From Acidobacteriota bacterium (GTDB taxonomy: Bacteria; Actinomycetota; Acidimicrobiia; Spongiisociales; UBA5794): DNA of 5,148 nucleotides. Location of the stretch: assembly GCA_022574065.1 (NCBI GenBank), contig JACZST010000157.1, positions 1 to 5,148 on the forward strand, given 5' to 3'. Positions 4,862-5,148 of the stretch are shown here, piece after piece (positions within the stretch are counted from its first letter, which is position 1; each line of letters begins with the position of its first letter). The position numbers were made by a program, and so were the translations under genes. Under the pieces are notes generated by a model that saw only the letters and a list, made by a program, of their open reading frames with translations, searched no databases and was not told the DNA's origin.

Positions 4862-5148
4862 CTAAGTCGAAGACTTGGTTTCTTTCCCCGCTAGTTGGGT
4901 GTCGGCCCCTGACTGCGTGGGCTGGCGAATGGGACGCGACATCAACCAGAGCAGCATGAGCCCGGTCACCGCGCCGATTATCGCCCCGAATGAAGCCCAG
5001 CCGACGAAACATCGACCGAACTCTGTGCAATCGCCTACGATGTTCAAGCCGGCGACCGCACCTACAGTCCAGCCTGCGATGCTGGCCGGGATCCACCAAC
5101 CGGCCTCCGCGAAATGCTGCCGGAGGAAGAGCCACTGGGCCACGCCCA
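4862..5148 (-). CDS. C-terminal part of an integral membrane protein, start beyond window edge
   Basis: The frame is open from the right edge to TAG at 4862-4864, giving about 95 residues. It begins GVAQWLFLRQHFAEAGWWIP, then ASIAGWTVGAVAG, a second helix (SFGAIIGAVTGLMLLWLM), and a polar tail ending KETKSST. The G-x-AQW-L-x-LR ... GWW ... GW pattern occurs in bacterial multi-helix membrane proteins of unknown function, where it is usually internal; I therefore take this as the C-terminal half of a longer protein and not as a gene starting at the GTG 5143. Two Cys in CTEFGRC lie between the helices. No function can be given. Confidence 0.65.
   Translation of the reverse strand, partial: GVAQWLFLRQHFAEAGWWIPASIAGWTVGAVAGLNIVGDCTEFGRCFVGWASFGAIIGAVTGLMLLWLMSRPIRQPTQSGADTQLAGKETKSST

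Noticed and set aside
4629..5135. Minus-strand frame of 168 residues at the right end
   Set aside because: His/Arg-rich shadow; the frame ending at 4862 has clear membrane helices and the AQW-L-x-LR pattern.

Overview
The window looks like chromosomal DNA from a high-GC, probably actinobacterial organism. The signs are several GTG starts, GC-rich third codon positions, tRNA genes without an encoded CCA end, a lipoprotein with a long Thr/Ser linker, and an Arg-rich membrane protein ending in a SHOCT domain. The Thr-rich linker hints at Acidimicrobiia, but this is inference. No phage, IS, CRISPR or rRNA genes are visible.

Layout. Positions 1-1376 (minus) hold most of an M1-type zinc metallopeptidase lipoprotein whose C-terminus lies beyond the left edge. 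About 290 bp without a gene follow, then tRNA-Ala(TGC) on the minus strand (1669-1741). Next is a small four-helix membrane protein on the minus strand (1782-2240). It is divergent from a PRMT-like methyltransferase on the plus strand (2289-3302). That gene is followed after 31 nt by a small membrane protein with a very Arg/Gly-rich N-terminus and a C-terminal SHOCT domain (3334-3732). tRNA-Ile(GAT) follows on the plus strand (3778-3852) with a strong hairpin terminator.

Positions 3887-4201 are non-coding but rich in inverted repeats, including a 16-bp perfect palindrome. A small single-helix membrane protein of unknown function follows (4262-4591). Then come hairpins, a doubtful 56-residue ORF (4677-4847), and the C-terminal end of another membrane protein on the minus strand running off the right edge (4862-5148).

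The most interesting point is the pair at 2289-3732. An enzyme with the double-E loop of protein arginine methyltransferases sits directly upstream of a gene whose product starts with an RGGGG/poly-Arg segment, the kind of sequence PRMTs modify. A perfect 10-bp inverted repeat just after the methyltransferase stop buries the downstream GTG start in a stem and leaves its Shine-Dalgarno in the loop, so the two genes may be translationally coupled. This enzyme-substrate idea is a hypothesis drawn from motifs and neighbourhood.
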